Part shown: positions 34,913 through 44,565 of the stretch, one piece after another
Layout of the letters: every line of letters starts with the position of its first letter
How positions within the stretch are numbered: position 1 is the stretch's first letter
DNA from: Spirochaetales bacterium
Lineage (GTDB): Bacteria; Spirochaetota; Spirochaetia; DSM-2461
Length of the DNA: 64,000 nucleotides
Assembly: GCA_028533045.1 (NCBI GenBank)
Contig: JAQQAP010000037.1
Location: 248,001-312,000 of the forward strand
Reading direction: 5' to 3'
The notes under the pieces: generated by a model
The model's database searches: none
Told to the model about the DNA's origin: nothing
Seen by the model: the letters and a program-made list of their open reading frames with translations, nothing else
Translations under genes and position numbers: made by a program

Positions 34913-35518
34913 ATGAAAAGAGCTATTCTGATACTAATGATCTTTTTCCTCATTCTCCCTTCCCTCATGAGTGTTCAAACCCTTTATGCGGAACAATACT
35001 ATAAAATGTATCATCAGCATTTCTATTACTATCCGGAAGATTCTGCGGAGAATATCCACTACCTGGGCATGGCTTTACGTTCCGACTTTGCCAATCCGCT
35101 CAATGCTCTTTGTCGTATTGAAAATGAAAAAGAGTGGGAAAAGTATCGCTACCTTTTCTATATGCATGTTAATCTTCTTATCGTAGATACCTATCTGAAA
35201 CTTGGCTCAAAATATGATAAATTCGATGCCTATTTCTACAACTATCCCTGGAAATATGCCAATCTGGATAGTCTTAATACGGCAGAATCCTATTACAACT
35301 TGGCAAAAGAATTCTGGTTTAAAGCGATAGAGTGGTCAGAAAAAGCTTCGGAACAAAAATTCGCCTGGATGTATCTGGAAGAAATTCAGTATTGGGAAGA
35401 CGAAAACTTCCGCATACAGGACGGGGACCTGGACTATGAAGAAGTGATAGACCGGGAACTGGCCCGCCTACAGAGAGTCCGGGAACAATTCCAGGCCATG
35501 GATAAAGATACCTACTGA
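34913..35518 (+). CDS. Secreted aromatic-rich protein of unknown function
   Basis: A 201-aa protein with a signal peptide (about 1-26, cleavage likely near 'QTLYA'). The mature part is mostly helical and unusually rich in Tyr, Phe and Trp ('YYKMYHQHFYYYPED' is a striking example), with regular helical spacing that could reflect degenerate TPR-like repeats. I recognise no named family. It is a single gene that overlaps the convergent queA gene by seven bases. Location in the periplasm is inferred. Confidence 0.65.
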   Translation: MKRAILILMIFFLILPSLMSVQTLYAEQYYKMYHQHFYYYPEDSAENIHYLGMALRSDFANPLNALCRIENEKEWEKYRYLFYMHVNLLIVDTYLKLGSKYDKFDAYFYNYPWKYANLDSLNTAESYYNLAKEFWFKAIEWSEKASEQKFAWMYLEEIQYWEDENFRIQDGDLDYEEVIDRELARLQRVREQFQAMDKDTY

Positions 35519-36549
35519 ATCAGCATAGCATCGCCATAGGAGAAAAAGCGGTATTTTTCTTCTACCGCCGCCCTATAGGCCCTATCAATTAAATCCTTAC
35601 CTGCAAAGGCACTAACCAGCATTAAAAGGGTGGATTCGGGGGTATGAAAATTCGTAAACAAACCGCTAATCACTTTAAACTTGTAGCCCGGATAGATGAA
35701 GATGTCCGTCTCAAAGGATCCCCGTTTCATCTGTCCCTCTTCAAAAGTCCCTTCCCAAGCCGATTCCAATGTCCGCAGCGATGTGGTACCCACGGCAATA
35801 ACGGGACGGCCTTCCCTCTTGGCTTTTTCTATGGCATCAGCGGTTTTATCTGAGACATGGTAGGTTTCGGTATGCATTTTGTGATCCCGGATATCTTCGG
35901 AACGTACGGGAGAAAAGGTTCCCATCCCCACATGGAGGGTGACAAATTCCGTTTCTACCCCTTTTGATTTAAGTGCCGCGAGAATCTCATCGGTAAAATG
36001 CAGTCCTGCTGTGGGCGCCGCTACAGAACCGGTTTCTTTGGCGTATACCGTTTGATAACGAGTGTCATCTCCCGCTTCATCTTCCCGCTTAATATAGGGA
36101 GGAAGAGGGATATGACCGCCCGTTCGCAGGTACTCATCGCTTAAGGGACGGGCTGTACGAATGACTCTAATCCCTCCCTCTTCTTCTGCGACGATTTCCG
36201 CTTCTATATCGTTGGGCAGAAGAAAAACCTTACCCTTACGCTGCTTTTTGGATTTGCTTACGAGACACTCCCAAAGCATGCCCTTTTCCAAATCTTTGAG
36301 GAGGAGCATCTCTACCTGCCCTCCGGTCTCTTTGCTGTGAGCATAAATCCGCGCTCTGCGGACACGGGTATTGTTAAAAACCATGAGACTATTAGCAGGA
36401 ATCAGCTCTACCAGTTTTTCCATACTTGTATGATTAAAGCTATTTGTATTTTTATCCAGTTCCATAAGGCGGCAGGTACCGCGTTTTTCCGCCGGATGGT
36501 AGGCTATCAGTTCTTCGGGTAACTCAAAAGAGAAATCGCTGGTCTTCAT
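35512..36549 (-). CDS. queA: tRNA preQ1(34) S-adenosylmethionine ribosyltransferase-isomerase QueA
   Basis: Makes epoxyqueuosine in tRNA wobble position 34 by transferring the ribosyl group of S-adenosylmethionine. The 345-aa protein has the family features '[17 protein letters not shown]' at the N-terminus, '[10 protein letters not shown]' and '[11 protein letters not shown]' in the centre and '[17 protein letters not shown]' near the C-terminus. I choose ATG 36549, which follows AAGGA at a suitable distance; a TTG three codons upstream sits too close to that site. The first 26 bases overlap ruvB. Confidence 0.95.
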   Translation of the reverse strand: MKTSDFSFELPEELIAYHPAEKRGTCRLMELDKNTNSFNHTSMEKLVELIPANSLMVFNNTRVRRARIYAHSKETGGQVEMLLLKDLEKGMLWECLVSKSKKQRKGKVFLLPNDIEAEIVAEEEGGIRVIRTARPLSDEYLRTGGHIPLPPYIKREDEAGDDTRYQTVYAKETGSVAAPTAGLHFTDEILAALKSKGVETEFVTLHVGMGTFSPVRSEDIRDHKMHTETYHVSDKTADAIEKAKREGRPVIAVGTTSLRTLESAWEGTFEEGQMKRGSFETDIFIYPGYKFKVISGLFTNFHTPESTLLMLVSAFAGKDLIDRAYRAAVEEKYRFFSYGDAMLIQ

Positions 36550-37555
36550 TCTGTTCAATCCTTAAATGTTCATAGGCAAGAGGGGTGGCAACACGCCCCC
36601 GGGGAGTTCTTTTAATAAAACCCATCTGAATAAGATAGGGTTCGTAGAAATCTTCCAGGGAGTCAATGCCTTCACCAACGGATATGGCCAGTGTTTCGGC
36701 TCCCACCGGTCCTCCCCCGTATTTCTGAATAATGGCCCGAAGGATTTCCCTGTCGATCTCTTCCAGGCCCAGCTGGTCAATTTTTAACCGGCCCAGCCCG
36801 GAAGACACCACGTCTTTTGTGATAGTTCCGTTTCCTTCGATCTGGGCATAATCGCGCATTCGTTTAACCAGGCGGTTGGCAATTCGAGGAGTTCCCCGGG
36901 AGCATCGTGCCAGAAGGATAGCCGCTTCCTTGTCTATGGGGATTTCCAGAAGCTGTGCTGTTCGACTGACAATCTGTCCCAACTCAACTTCATTATAGTA
37001 ATTCATCCTTACATTGATTCCAAAACGGGTAAAAAGAGGGCTTGAAACACGCCCGGGCTTTGTTGTGGCTCCAATTAAGGTAAACGGAGGAATGGGGATA
37101 CGGATATTTCGTGCCGCCGGTCCCTGTCCGATAATCCAGTCAAGAGCGTAGTCTTCCATGGCAATGTAAAGCATCTCTTCTATGGCCGGTTTTAGACGGT
37201 GAATCTCATCTATAAAAAATACGGTTCTTTCGGGAATGGTAGAAAGAAGGCCGGCCAGGTCTTTGGGCTTATCAAGGGCTGGAGCACTGGTTACTTTGAG
37301 TTCTACGCCCAATTCATTAGCCATAATTCCTGCCAGTGTGGTTTTCCCCAGTCCGGGAGGGCCGGAGATAAAAACATGGTCCAGGGCATCCTGTCGCTGC
37401 CGGGCGGCGGAAATGAAAACATTAAGGTTTTCTTTGACTTCCGACTGTCCCTGAAAGTCTTTTAGAAGATGGGGGCGAATCAGATTATCTCGATTCTCTT
37501 CTTCACTAATGGCTTCACGGGCGAGGATTCGTTCCTCTTCACTATAATCAGACAT
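36524..37555 (-). CDS. ruvB: Holliday junction branch-migration helicase RuvB
   Basis: A hexameric AAA+ motor that drives Holliday junction migration with RuvA. The 343-aa protein shows Walker A '[12 protein letters not shown]', Walker B 'FIDEIHRL', sensor motifs and the C-terminal winged helix ('[18 protein letters not shown]'). It starts eight bases after the ruvA stop and is followed by queA in an overlapping frame, the arrangement seen in many bacteria. Confidence 0.97.
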   Translation of the reverse strand: MSDYSEEERILAREAISEEENRDNLIRPHLLKDFQGQSEVKENLNVFISAARQRQDALDHVFISGPPGLGKTTLAGIMANELGVELKVTSAPALDKPKDLAGLLSTIPERTVFFIDEIHRLKPAIEEMLYIAMEDYALDWIIGQGPAARNIRIPIPPFTLIGATTKPGRVSSPLFTRFGINVRMNYYNEVELGQIVSRTAQLLEIPIDKEAAILLARCSRGTPRIANRLVKRMRDYAQIEGNGTITKDVVSSGLGRLKIDQLGLEEIDREILRAIIQKYGGGPVGAETLAISVGEGIDSLEDFYEPYLIQMGFIKRTPRGRVATPLAYEHLRIEQNEDQRFLF

Positions 37556-37563
37556 GGATCCCC

Positions 37564-38163
37564 CTACCCGGCCGAACTTAGATCTACGATGGCAAGGCGC
37601 ATTACTTCCTGATCCCTGTCCTGTCCGTTAAGTTTCTTTATTGCAGGGGATTCCAGTATTTTTCCCACCGATCGGGCAGCCAGCTTTTTGTCAAAGCCCA
37701 TAGCCGCCAGAGCTTCGATTATCTCACCGCCTGCTTGTGCGGGCAGAGGAGCTTCATCATCGCCGGTCAGTTTTCCTCGAAGTTGAAGAATAATTTTTTG
37801 AGCGGTTTTCTTTCCCAATCCGGGGATGCGACTTAAACTGTCCACATCTTCCCGGTCCAAAGCACTAATAAAATCTTCCGGCTTCATTCCTGAGAGAATT
37901 TTTAGGCCCAGTTTGGGACCGACACCGCTTACCCCAATAACACTAAGAAAGAGTTGTTTTTCCGAGGGAGAGGAGAAGCCGTACAGTTTCATACCGTCCT
38001 CCTTATGCTGAAGGTAAGTATAAACCTTAACTTCCTTGCCATCCCGGGGAAGCCGGGACAAGGTAGATGCGGAGGCTTCAATTTCCCATTCGAGCCCGTT
38101 ATTTTCCAAATACAGGACTTCTGCCCCAATATGGGTGACAACACCCTTTATACTATTCCACAA
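37564..38163 (-). CDS. ruvA: Holliday junction DNA-binding protein RuvA
   Basis: A tetrameric four-way junction binder of 199 aa with an N-terminal OB fold, two helix-hairpin-helix motifs ('[18 protein letters not shown]' and '[19 protein letters not shown]') and a C-terminal RuvB-contacting domain. I place the start at TTG 38163 because GGGGAGG (38176-38170) is six bases upstream and the N-terminus '[11 protein letters not shown]' then matches the family. Starting nine codons earlier would overlap ruvC more and lacks a ribosome-binding site. It overlaps ruvC by 16 bases. Confidence 0.94.
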   Translation of the reverse strand: MWNSIKGVVTHIGAEVLYLENNGLEWEIEASASTLSRLPRDGKEVKVYTYLQHKEDGMKLYGFSSPSEKQLFLSVIGVSGVGPKLGLKILSGMKPEDFISALDREDVDSLSRIPGLGKKTAQKIILQLRGKLTGDDEAPLPAQAGGEIIEALAAMGFDKKLAARSVGKILESPAIKKLNGQDRDQEVMRLAIVDLSSAG

Positions 38164-38636
38164 AATGCGCCTCCCCTGTTTATATGACAAATAGCAGCGG
38201 CCAGGGCATCTGTGGCATGGTCGGATTTCTCCTTTTCCCTCAGGCCTAGAAGAATATAAACCATATGCTCTACTTGATGTTTTTGTGCCCTACCATTCCC
38301 CACTACGGCTTGTTTTATTTCCAAAGGAGTATACTCCCCAATGGGCAATCCGCCATCGGCACAGGCAAGGATCTGTACCCCTCGAGCCTGGGCTACGGGC
38401 AAAGCGGAAGTAATGTTTTTGGCAAAGTAAAGAGTTTCCAAAGCCGCTTCATCGGGCTTGTACTCTTGTATAATGGTTTGTATTTCTTGATAGATTTGTT
38501 TGAGCCGGTAAGTAGTAGATTCCTTACTGGCTGTTTTAATGGTACCCCGGGCAATGTGGGAGAGGCGATTTTGTTTTGATTCAACAATACCCCATCCCAC
38601 GGAAGCCAATCCGGGGTCAATTCCCAAAACCCGCAT
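38148..38636 (-). CDS. ruvC: Holliday junction resolvase RuvC
   Basis: A dimeric endonuclease that resolves junctions. In 162 aa the catalytic acids are visible: Asp7 ('GIDPGLASVGWG'), Glu in 'AALETLYFAKN' and the C-terminal pair in 'DHATDALAAAI'. It starts at ATG immediately after the yebC stop (38637), within the yebC-ruvC-ruvA-ruvB-queA operon. Confidence 0.96.
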   Translation of the reverse strand: MRVLGIDPGLASVGWGIVESKQNRLSHIARGTIKTASKESTTYRLKQIYQEIQTIIQEYKPDEAALETLYFAKNITSALPVAQARGVQILACADGGLPIGEYTPLEIKQAVVGNGRAQKHQVEHMVYILLGLREKEKSDHATDALAAAICHINRGGAFCGIV

Positions 38637-39380
38637 TTACTCGGTCATTTCAAAGTCTTCCGGAACATCCAGATTGGAAGCTACCGACTGAACATCGTCA
38701 CAATCTTCCAGTTTTTCAATCAGCTTAAGAACCTTACCGGTTTTTTCGGCATCAAGTTCAACCGTATTATCGGGAACCATGGCCACTTCGGAGGCTTCTT
38801 CGGTAAATCCCGCTGCCTGAAGGGCTTCCAGAACATCACCAAAGGCGGAGGGATCGGTAATTACTTCTACCATACCACCTTCTTCGGCCACATCGTCGGC
38901 ACCGGCTTCAAGAGCCGCTTCAAAAAGGGCGTCGAAATCGATTCCTTCTGCGCTATATACAATGGTTCCCTTCCGGTTAAACTGGTAGGAAACGGCACCG
39001 GTGGCAGCAAGCTGTCCGCCGTTTTTGTTCAGGATAGAACGAACATCTGCGGCTGTTCGATTTTTATTTTCCGTAAGGGCATCAATAAGAAGGCCGACAC
39101 CGCCAGCGGCATAGGCTTCGTACTGGAGTTCAACATAATCCACACCGTCCATATCTCCGGTACCTTTTTTAATGGCACGTTCGATATTGTCTTTGGGCAT
39201 ATTGGCTGATTTGGCCTTAAGAAGAACAGTTCTCAAACGGGGGTTTGCCTCAGGATCACCACCGCCCATTCTGGCTGCAACTGTGATTTCCTTGATAATC
39301 TTGGTAAATAATTTTCCCCTCTTGGCATCGAGGGCCCCTTTTTTATGTTTAATAGTATGCCATTTACTGTGGCCGGACAT
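38637..39380 (-). CDS. yebC: YebC/PmpR family transcription or translation factor
   Basis: A 247-aa member of the widely conserved YebC/TACO1 family, described as a DNA-binding regulator in some bacteria and as a helper for translation of proline-rich stretches in others. The start 'MSGHSKWHTIKHKKGALD' is diagnostic. ATG 39380 is preceded by AAGGAG; an upstream in-frame start eight codons earlier is not supported. It is the promoter-proximal gene of the ruv operon. Confidence 0.95.
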   Translation of the reverse strand: MSGHSKWHTIKHKKGALDAKRGKLFTKIIKEITVAARMGGGDPEANPRLRTVLLKAKSANMPKDNIERAIKKGTGDMDGVDYVELQYEAYAAGGVGLLIDALTENKNRTAADVRSILNKNGGQLAATGAVSYQFNRKGTIVYSAEGIDFDALFEAALEAGADDVAEEGGMVEVITDPSAFGDVLEALQAAGFTEEASEVAMVPDNTVELDAEKTGKVLKLIEKLEDCDDVQSVASNLDVPEDFEMTE

Positions 39381-39421
39381 GGTAACTCCTTGGAATAGTT
39401 TCAATTAAAAATCTAACTGGA

Positions 39422-39451
39422 AAAATATCATTTTGAACGGAGCCCTGTCAA
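39422..39451 (-). promoter_or_regulatory. Promoter of the yebC-ruvCAB-queA operon
   Basis: On the minus strand a consensus TTGACA (39451-39446), an 18-base spacer and a TATTTT -10 (39427-39422) preceded by TGA (extended -10) are present. The start site is expected near 39415, giving a leader of about 35 bases that contains AAGGAG. Confidence 0.65.
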
Positions 39452-39475
39452 GGGAGAGGAGGAAACAGGAACGTG

Positions 39476-41047
39476 CTAACTTCCTTTCCTCATATGCTTT
39501 TTCTTAAACATATCCCTGTCGGCATAGTCGATTAATTCCTCGACGCTCTCTCCGTTTTCCGGAAACAGGGCATAACCGATGGAGCCACTAATTTGGACAT
39601 GTCCGGATTGAGATTCAATATCCTTTTCCAATTCCCGTTCTATCTGACTAAGGACTTCTTTGAGATTTTCCTTACTCTTAACATCAAAGAGAAGTATGAC
39701 AAATTCATCTCCCCCAAAGCGGCCGAGTAAATCTGACTGTCTTAATCGATTGCTAAGCCTCTGAGCGACAATTTTAAGTACATAATCTCCCGTTTCGTGT
39801 CCATAGTTATCATTTATCGGTTTAAAACCGTCAAGGTCCAGAAAGAGAACAGCCGATCTTTCCTTTTTTCTGGAACTGATTTCCAGGGTCTTTTTTGCTA
39901 AATCAAGAAAAAATACACGATTATTGATTCCTGTAAGGGAATCGTAATGGGCCAGATGCTCTATATGTTCTTTATAGTGATAATTTTTCGAAACCAAATA
40001 GTTAATAAGAAGAGAAATTAATAAAATACCCAGAACAATAAGAGGAAGGAAGCGGAATGTATTTTCATATGAACCTTTTCGAATCTCCTTTAAATAACTC
40101 CGATCCATCATGTTTATGTTTTTCCAGAAATATTCAGTATTATCGGAAGATGATTCGCTTAAAGGTTCACGGGAAAATTCCGTAGTAACCTGTTCCGGAT
40201 AAATCGTATTCCAAATGAAAATCCCCCTATCTGTAACAACAACCCCTTCATCAACGGAATATATTGTCTTGCCCGCTTGGGGATAGTGATCCAAAAAAGT
40301 AATCTGTTCCATTTCGGGGAACATAAAGCGAAAAGGAAGTCTATGATTAACACTGCTGTATAACCAAAATCCCTCTTCATTAAGCAAGACCCTACAACAA
40401 TAACTATTTTGACTGTGATGTTTAGGCAAGTTTACTAATAAATCATTGGCTAAATAATTGAAGATGATAATTCCGTAGCGTTTATCTTCACTGCCGATGA
40501 GAGGAAGGGCAAACCTCAACATTGGTTTATAGGGAACTTCCAGTCTTTTATTCTCCATATTCAAATCCATAGGAGAAATATAAATATTTCCCTTCTCCAG
40601 ATTAATAGAGTTGGTAAAATAGTAACGATGCGCCTTATTCTGCAAAAGATTTTCTTCTACGATTACACCGCCTTGGGGGGTATTGTTTATCCTTATTATT
40701 TCCTCTCCCTCCGCATCAAGATAACGTATTTGATCATAAATTGCTTTTCTGGAACTAAAGGAAACAAGGTTTTTTAGAAGCATGCTATTTTTAGTGGTTG
40801 AGCTATTTTCAAAATCATCTAGGAGGATATCGTGAATGTAAACCAGGTCGGAATAAACATGGGCCAGTGAGTCATGAATATACTCTTTTGCAACAATTTT
40901 TGAAGCCTTTTCGGTCATGATTATCTCTTCTACCTGTCTTTTATAAGCTGCCTGAGCATAGAAAACGAGAAGAAGGACCGTAAAGGTGCATATTCCCAAA
41001 AAAGAGTAGAGAAAAGGTTTAAATCTCCATCTCATCTTATTATTCAT
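39476..41047 (-). CDS. Membrane-bound diguanylate cyclase (GGDEF)
   Basis: Makes cyclic di-GMP from two GTP. The 523-aa protein has a membrane segment near the N-terminus (about 9-30), a periplasmic sensor region of roughly 270 residues resembling double-Cache-type sensors ('LLNEEGFWLYSSVNHR'), a second membrane segment (about 305-325) and a C-terminal GGDEF domain with an intact active site (GGDEF at 445-449) and an intact inhibitory RxxD site ('RQSD', five residues before it). I choose ATG 41047; the longer in-frame start would lie in the -35 box. There is no Shine-Dalgarno site. The signal sensed is unknown. Confidence 0.9.
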   Translation of the reverse strand: MNNKMRWRFKPFLYSFLGICTFTVLLLVFYAQAAYKRQVEEIIMTEKASKIVAKEYIHDSLAHVYSDLVYIHDILLDDFENSSTTKNSMLLKNLVSFSSRKAIYDQIRYLDAEGEEIIRINNTPQGGVIVEENLLQNKAHRYYFTNSINLEKGNIYISPMDLNMENKRLEVPYKPMLRFALPLIGSEDKRYGIIIFNYLANDLLVNLPKHHSQNSYCCRVLLNEEGFWLYSSVNHRLPFRFMFPEMEQITFLDHYPQAGKTIYSVDEGVVVTDRGIFIWNTIYPEQVTTEFSREPLSESSSDNTEYFWKNINMMDRSYLKEIRKGSYENTFRFLPLIVLGILLISLLINYLVSKNYHYKEHIEHLAHYDSLTGINNRVFFLDLAKKTLEISSRKKERSAVLFLDLDGFKPINDNYGHETGDYVLKIVAQRLSNRLRQSDLLGRFGGDEFVILLFDVKSKENLKEVLSQIERELEKDIESQSGHVQISGSIGYALFPENGESVEELIDYADRDMFKKKHMRKGS

Positions 41048-41057
41048 GATAGTTATA

Positions 41058-41086
41058 ATTATAGGCGAGAAGAGTATATATGGCAA
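41058..41086 (-). promoter_or_regulatory. Promoter of the diguanylate cyclase gene, near-leaderless
   Basis: On the minus strand TTGCCA (41086-41081) and a perfect TATAAT (41063-41058) are separated by 17 bases. Ten bases follow before the ATG at 41047, so the leader would be only about three or four bases and contains no Shine-Dalgarno site. Confidence 0.6.
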
Positions 41087-41120
41087 ATTCCCTGATGTCT
41101 TTGCGATCTTATTTGTATAA

Positions 41121-41150
41121 ATAAAAAGGCCCGGACAAAATCCGGGCCTC
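41121..41150 (-). terminator. Rho-independent terminator of gpmI
   Basis: A perfect 8-bp G+C-rich stem (GGCCCGGA, 41128-41135, with 41141-41148) and a five-base loop are followed on the minus strand by TTTTT. It lies 17 bases after the gpmI stop and just upstream of the diguanylate cyclase promoter. Confidence 0.88.
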
Positions 41151-41166
41151 TATGGTCTCATTCAGA

Positions 41167-42822
41167 TTATTTAAGGTTAATTACACTCTTATCGTAATCT
41201 TCCGGAGCCTCAAAACCCAAAAGGTTAAGAGTGGTAGCTGCCAAAGAGCTGATTCCCAGTCCTTCATTCAGCTTTGTATCATACTCGCCGTCAAAAGAGG
41301 GATCGTAAATGATACAGGGAACGGGATTCAGTGAGTGGGATGTTTTAGGAACAGGTTTGCCGTCCTTCATTTTCACATCGCCTGACTTTTTATCGTGTTC
41401 GTACATATCGTCCGCATTACCATGGTCGGCGGAGAGAATCAGAACGCCCCCTACTTCGTCAATGGCTTTCTTGAGTCTCATAATGTTAAGGTCCATGGCT
41501 TCCATGGAACAAACAACGGCCTGAAAGCTACCGGTGTGGCCCACCATATCTCCGTTGGGGAAATTCAGCTTGATCAGGTCGTAATCGCCCGATTCAATTT
41601 CTCCCAGGATACGGTCGGTAATTTCGGCACACTTCATAGCGGGACGTTCTTCGTAGGGACAAACATCGCTGGGAATCTCTACATAATCTTCCAGAGTCTC
41701 GGAAAACTTACCCGACTTGTTACCGTTAAAAAAGTAGGTTACGTGGCCAAACTTCTGTGTTTCCGAAATGGAGAACTGCTTAACGCCGGTGGCTGTCAGG
41801 TATTCTGCCATAGTTCTGTCGATATTGGGAGGGCTTACCAGGTACTGCTTGGGAATGTGCAGGTCCCCGTCGTACTCCATAAGACCGGCGTACTCTACCT
41901 TGGGAACGAACTTTCTGTCGAATTCTTTAAACTCATCGCCCCCATCAAAGGCCATTGAGATTTCCAGGGCTCGGTCTCCTCGGTAGTTAAAAAGGATAAC
42001 ACTGTCTCCATCCTGCATGGAACCGACGGGCTTGCCCGACTCATCTTCCACAACAAAGGGAGGAATGTCCTGGTCCAGGGCGCCGGTTTCTTCACGGAGA
42101 GTTACAATGGCATCGTGAGCACTGGCAAAGGTTCTCGCTTCACCCAAAACGTGGGTCTTCCATCCCTTCTCTACCATACCCCAGTTGGCACCGTATCGGT
42201 CCATGGTAATGACCATTCGTCCCCCGCCTGAAGCGATGCAGGCATCAAAGGAGTCATCCGACAAATCGGCCAAATATTCAGCAAAGGGGTCAAAGTATTC
42301 CAGAGCGCTGGTGGGGCCAACATCCCGGCCGTCAAGAAGGGCGTGGATCCTTACCTTGGGAACCCCGTCTTTCTTGGCCTGTTCGATCATGCCCTTGAGC
42401 TGATCCATGTGTGAGTGAACACCCCCGTCGGAAAGAAGACCGATAAAGTGGAGGGTTGATTTATTGTCAATGGCGTTTTTCGTTAGCTTCTGCCAAACCG
42501 CCTCGGTAAAAACGGAACCGGAGCCGATGGATTCATTAACCAGACGGGCACCCTGAGCAAATACACGGCCGCATCCAATGGCGTTGTGGCCTACTTCGGA
42601 GTTTCCCATATCCCCGTCGGAGGGAAGACCAACAGCTGTTCCGTGGGCCTTAAGCTGGGTCATGGGAGAGCTGGCCATCATCTCGTCCAAAGTCTGTGTA
42701 ATGGCCGATTTGACTGCGTCTCCCTCTTCGTACTTACCAATTCCCACCCCGTCCATAATACAGAGTACGACCGGTCCTTTCCGTTTGCCGTAAAAATTAT
42801 TTTTCTTCAAGGCTTCTACCAT
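41167..42822 (-). CDS. gpmI: Cofactor-independent phosphoglycerate mutase
   Basis: Interconverts 3- and 2-phosphoglycerate in glycolysis without 2,3-bisphosphoglycerate, using two Mn ions. The 551-aa protein shows Asp24 in 'CIMDGVGIG', the phosphorylated Ser75 in 'GDMGNSEVGHNAIG', and metal motifs 'LSADHGNADDM' and 'TSHSLNPVPCI'. AAGGAG lies eight bases before the ATG. It is a single gene with its own terminator, divergent from the DUF2161-murB operon. Its high codon regularity suggests strong expression. Confidence 0.95.
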   Translation of the reverse strand: MVEALKKNNFYGKRKGPVVLCIMDGVGIGKYEEGDAVKSAITQTLDEMMASSPMTQLKAHGTAVGLPSDGDMGNSEVGHNAIGCGRVFAQGARLVNESIGSGSVFTEAVWQKLTKNAIDNKSTLHFIGLLSDGGVHSHMDQLKGMIEQAKKDGVPKVRIHALLDGRDVGPTSALEYFDPFAEYLADLSDDSFDACIASGGGRMVITMDRYGANWGMVEKGWKTHVLGEARTFASAHDAIVTLREETGALDQDIPPFVVEDESGKPVGSMQDGDSVILFNYRGDRALEISMAFDGGDEFKEFDRKFVPKVEYAGLMEYDGDLHIPKQYLVSPPNIDRTMAEYLTATGVKQFSISETQKFGHVTYFFNGNKSGKFSETLEDYVEIPSDVCPYEERPAMKCAEITDRILGEIESGDYDLIKLNFPNGDMVGHTGSFQAVVCSMEAMDLNIMRLKKAIDEVGGVLILSADHGNADDMYEHDKKSGDVKMKDGKPVPKTSHSLNPVPCIIYDPSFDGEYDTKLNEGLGISSLAATTLNLLGFEAPEDYDKSVINLK

Positions 42823-42899
42823 GATATATCTCCTTAATAATATACAATATAAAAATATCTATTTTTGAGACTTTTTGCAATGTTAGGATAGACTTTTTC

Positions 42900-42908
42900 T
42901 GATAAAAT
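42900..42908 (+). promoter_or_regulatory. Extended -10 promoter of the DUF2161-murB-mgtE operon
   Basis: TGA-TAAAAT (42900-42908) is an extended -10. Six bases separate it from the ATG at 42915, again a leaderless arrangement without a Shine-Dalgarno site. No -35 with proper spacing is seen. Confidence 0.5.
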
Positions 42909-42914
42909 GCTCCC

Positions 42915-43607
42915 ATGAAGGAAACCGAACTCTTCCCGCCCCTCTCAAAATACCTGGGAAAACAGGGCTACCAAGTCAACTCGGAAGTAAAAAACTGCGA
43001 TCTCACCGCCCGTAAGGAGGAGGAACTCATCATCGTGGAGTTGAAAGTCCGCTTCTCCCTCTCCCTGGTTTATCAGGCCGTGGACAGGAAAAGGTTGACA
43101 CCCTCTGTGTATGTGGCGATTCCCGTCACGGGCAGCGGAAAGATGCCTCCCAACTATAAGAACATGAAAGCCCTATTACGTCGGTTGGAAGTAGGACTGA
43201 TTTTGGTTCGCTTTTTAAAGAAGAGCTCCCGGGTCGAAGTCGTTCTCCATCCTCAGCCTTATAAAGAACGTATGGCCCGGCGGCGGAGGGATATGATTAT
43301 CCGGGAAATTGACGGGCGGTACGGAGAGTTTAATCAGGGGGGGAGTGCTGCCACGGACAAAAGGATTAGCACTTATAAACAAGAGGCCATTCGTATTGCC
43401 TGGTTTCTGAATAGCCATGGTCCCCTTTCCCCCAAAAGGCTTAGAGAGATGGGCTGCGGGGCTAAAACCCAATCTATTCTGGCCCATAATCACTACGGCT
43501 GGTTCAACCGTGTGGAACGGGGCATATATGAACTGGACAGGAGCGGCCGTAAAGCGCTGGGACAGTACGGTGAAGTGACTGCCCTGTTAGAGGAAGGAAG
43601 CAATTGA
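42915..43607 (+). CDS. DUF2161 protein with PD-(D/E)xK nuclease-like fold
   Basis: A 230-aa cytoplasmic protein of the DUF2161 family ('putative PD-(D/E)XK-type phosphodiesterase'). The N-terminal half has the nuclease-fold signature: Glu in 'TELFPPL', Asp in 'NCDLTAR' and Glu-x-Lys in 'IIVELKVRFS'. The C-terminal half ('RIAWFLNSHGPLSPKRLRE') looks like a winged-helix DNA-binding segment. Its target is unknown. It is the first gene of an operon with murB, whose TTG start overlaps its stop. Confidence 0.82.
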   Translation: MKETELFPPLSKYLGKQGYQVNSEVKNCDLTARKEEELIIVELKVRFSLSLVYQAVDRKRLTPSVYVAIPVTGSGKMPPNYKNMKALLRRLEVGLILVRFLKKSSRVEVVLHPQPYKERMARRRRDMIIREIDGRYGEFNQGGSAATDKRISTYKQEAIRIAWFLNSHGPLSPKRLREMGCGAKTQSILAHNHYGWFNRVERGIYELDRSGRKALGQYGEVTALLEEGSN

Positions 43608-44554
43608 CCCCCGACTCAATTCAAAGTTATGATGGGCCCGTGAATAGTCCCGCCGAATACCTAAAAAAGTCCCCCTTTAGCGGGCAAATCCTCCTTGACG
43701 CACCCATGAAGAACCGCTGTACCTTTAAGTCCGGCGGTCCGGCCGAAACCCTGGTTATACCCGAATCCCTGGAAGATATTCTTATTGTCCGAACCCTCTG
43801 TGCAGAAAAAAACATTCCCCTCTTTATTCTGGGGGGCGGTGCGAATATTCTTGTTTCCGACAAAGGCATTAAGGGGATTACTCTTTCCATGGAGAAAATG
43901 GCCACCGTTAAGCAAGAGGATAATACCCTTATCTGCGGGGCCGGTTTATCGGTTAATGCCATGGTAAGCGAAGCTCTGGAGCGGTCTCTCTCCGGATTGG
44001 AATTTCTGAGCCGCCTCCCCGGATCTGTCGGGGGTGCCCTCTATATGAACGCCCGCTGTTACGGGGCGGAAGTGGCCGATATCTTTGACTGGGCCGAAGT
44101 ACTAACCCTGGACCACAAAGTGAAACGCATTCCCTTTAATAAGGCCGATTGGGCCTATAAAATCTCTCCTTTCCAGGAAGAGGGCCTTATTATTTTAAAA
44201 GGGGCCTTTCGACTGAGTCCCGGTGAAAAATCGTCAATTTCATCAAAAATGAATGAAATTGCCCTAAGCCGGAGAGAGAAAGGACACTTTAGGGCACCCT
44301 CGGCAGGATCCACTTTTAAAAACAACCGGGATTTTGGTAAACCTTCGGGGCAGATTATTGATGAATGCGGTCTTAAAGGCTTAAGCTTGGGAGGGGCCTC
44401 CGTGTCGGACTGGCACGGGAATATCCTGATAAATAGAGAGGGAGCCTCATCGGAGGATATCTCCCGCCTCATAATTGAAGTGCAAAATAAAGTTAAGGAA
44501 CAAACCGGTTTTTATCTTGAACCGGAAGTTCTCCGAGTGGGTGACTGGAACTAA
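43604..44554 (+). CDS. murB: UDP-N-acetylenolpyruvoylglucosamine reductase
   Basis: An FAD enzyme making UDP-N-acetylmuramate in peptidoglycan precursor synthesis. The 316 aa include the FAD-binding core 'ILGGGANILVSDKGI', 'LPGSVGGALYMNA', the proton-donor Ser in 'SAGSTFKNN', and the C-terminal Glu in 'LEPEVLRVG'. The start is TTG (43604) overlapping the DUF2161 stop, with GAGGAAGGA upstream. There is an N-terminal extension of about 30 residues before the conserved 'NRCTFKSGGPAE'. Confidence 0.94.
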   Translation: MTPDSIQSYDGPVNSPAEYLKKSPFSGQILLDAPMKNRCTFKSGGPAETLVIPESLEDILIVRTLCAEKNIPLFILGGGANILVSDKGIKGITLSMEKMATVKQEDNTLICGAGLSVNAMVSEALERSLSGLEFLSRLPGSVGGALYMNARCYGAEVADIFDWAEVLTLDHKVKRIPFNKADWAYKISPFQEEGLIILKGAFRLSPGEKSSISSKMNEIALSRREKGHFRAPSAGSTFKNNRDFGKPSGQIIDECGLKGLSLGGASVSDWHGNILINREGASSEDISRLIIEVQNKVKEQTGFYLEPEVLRVGDWN

Positions 44555-44565
44555 AGGAGTAAGCC

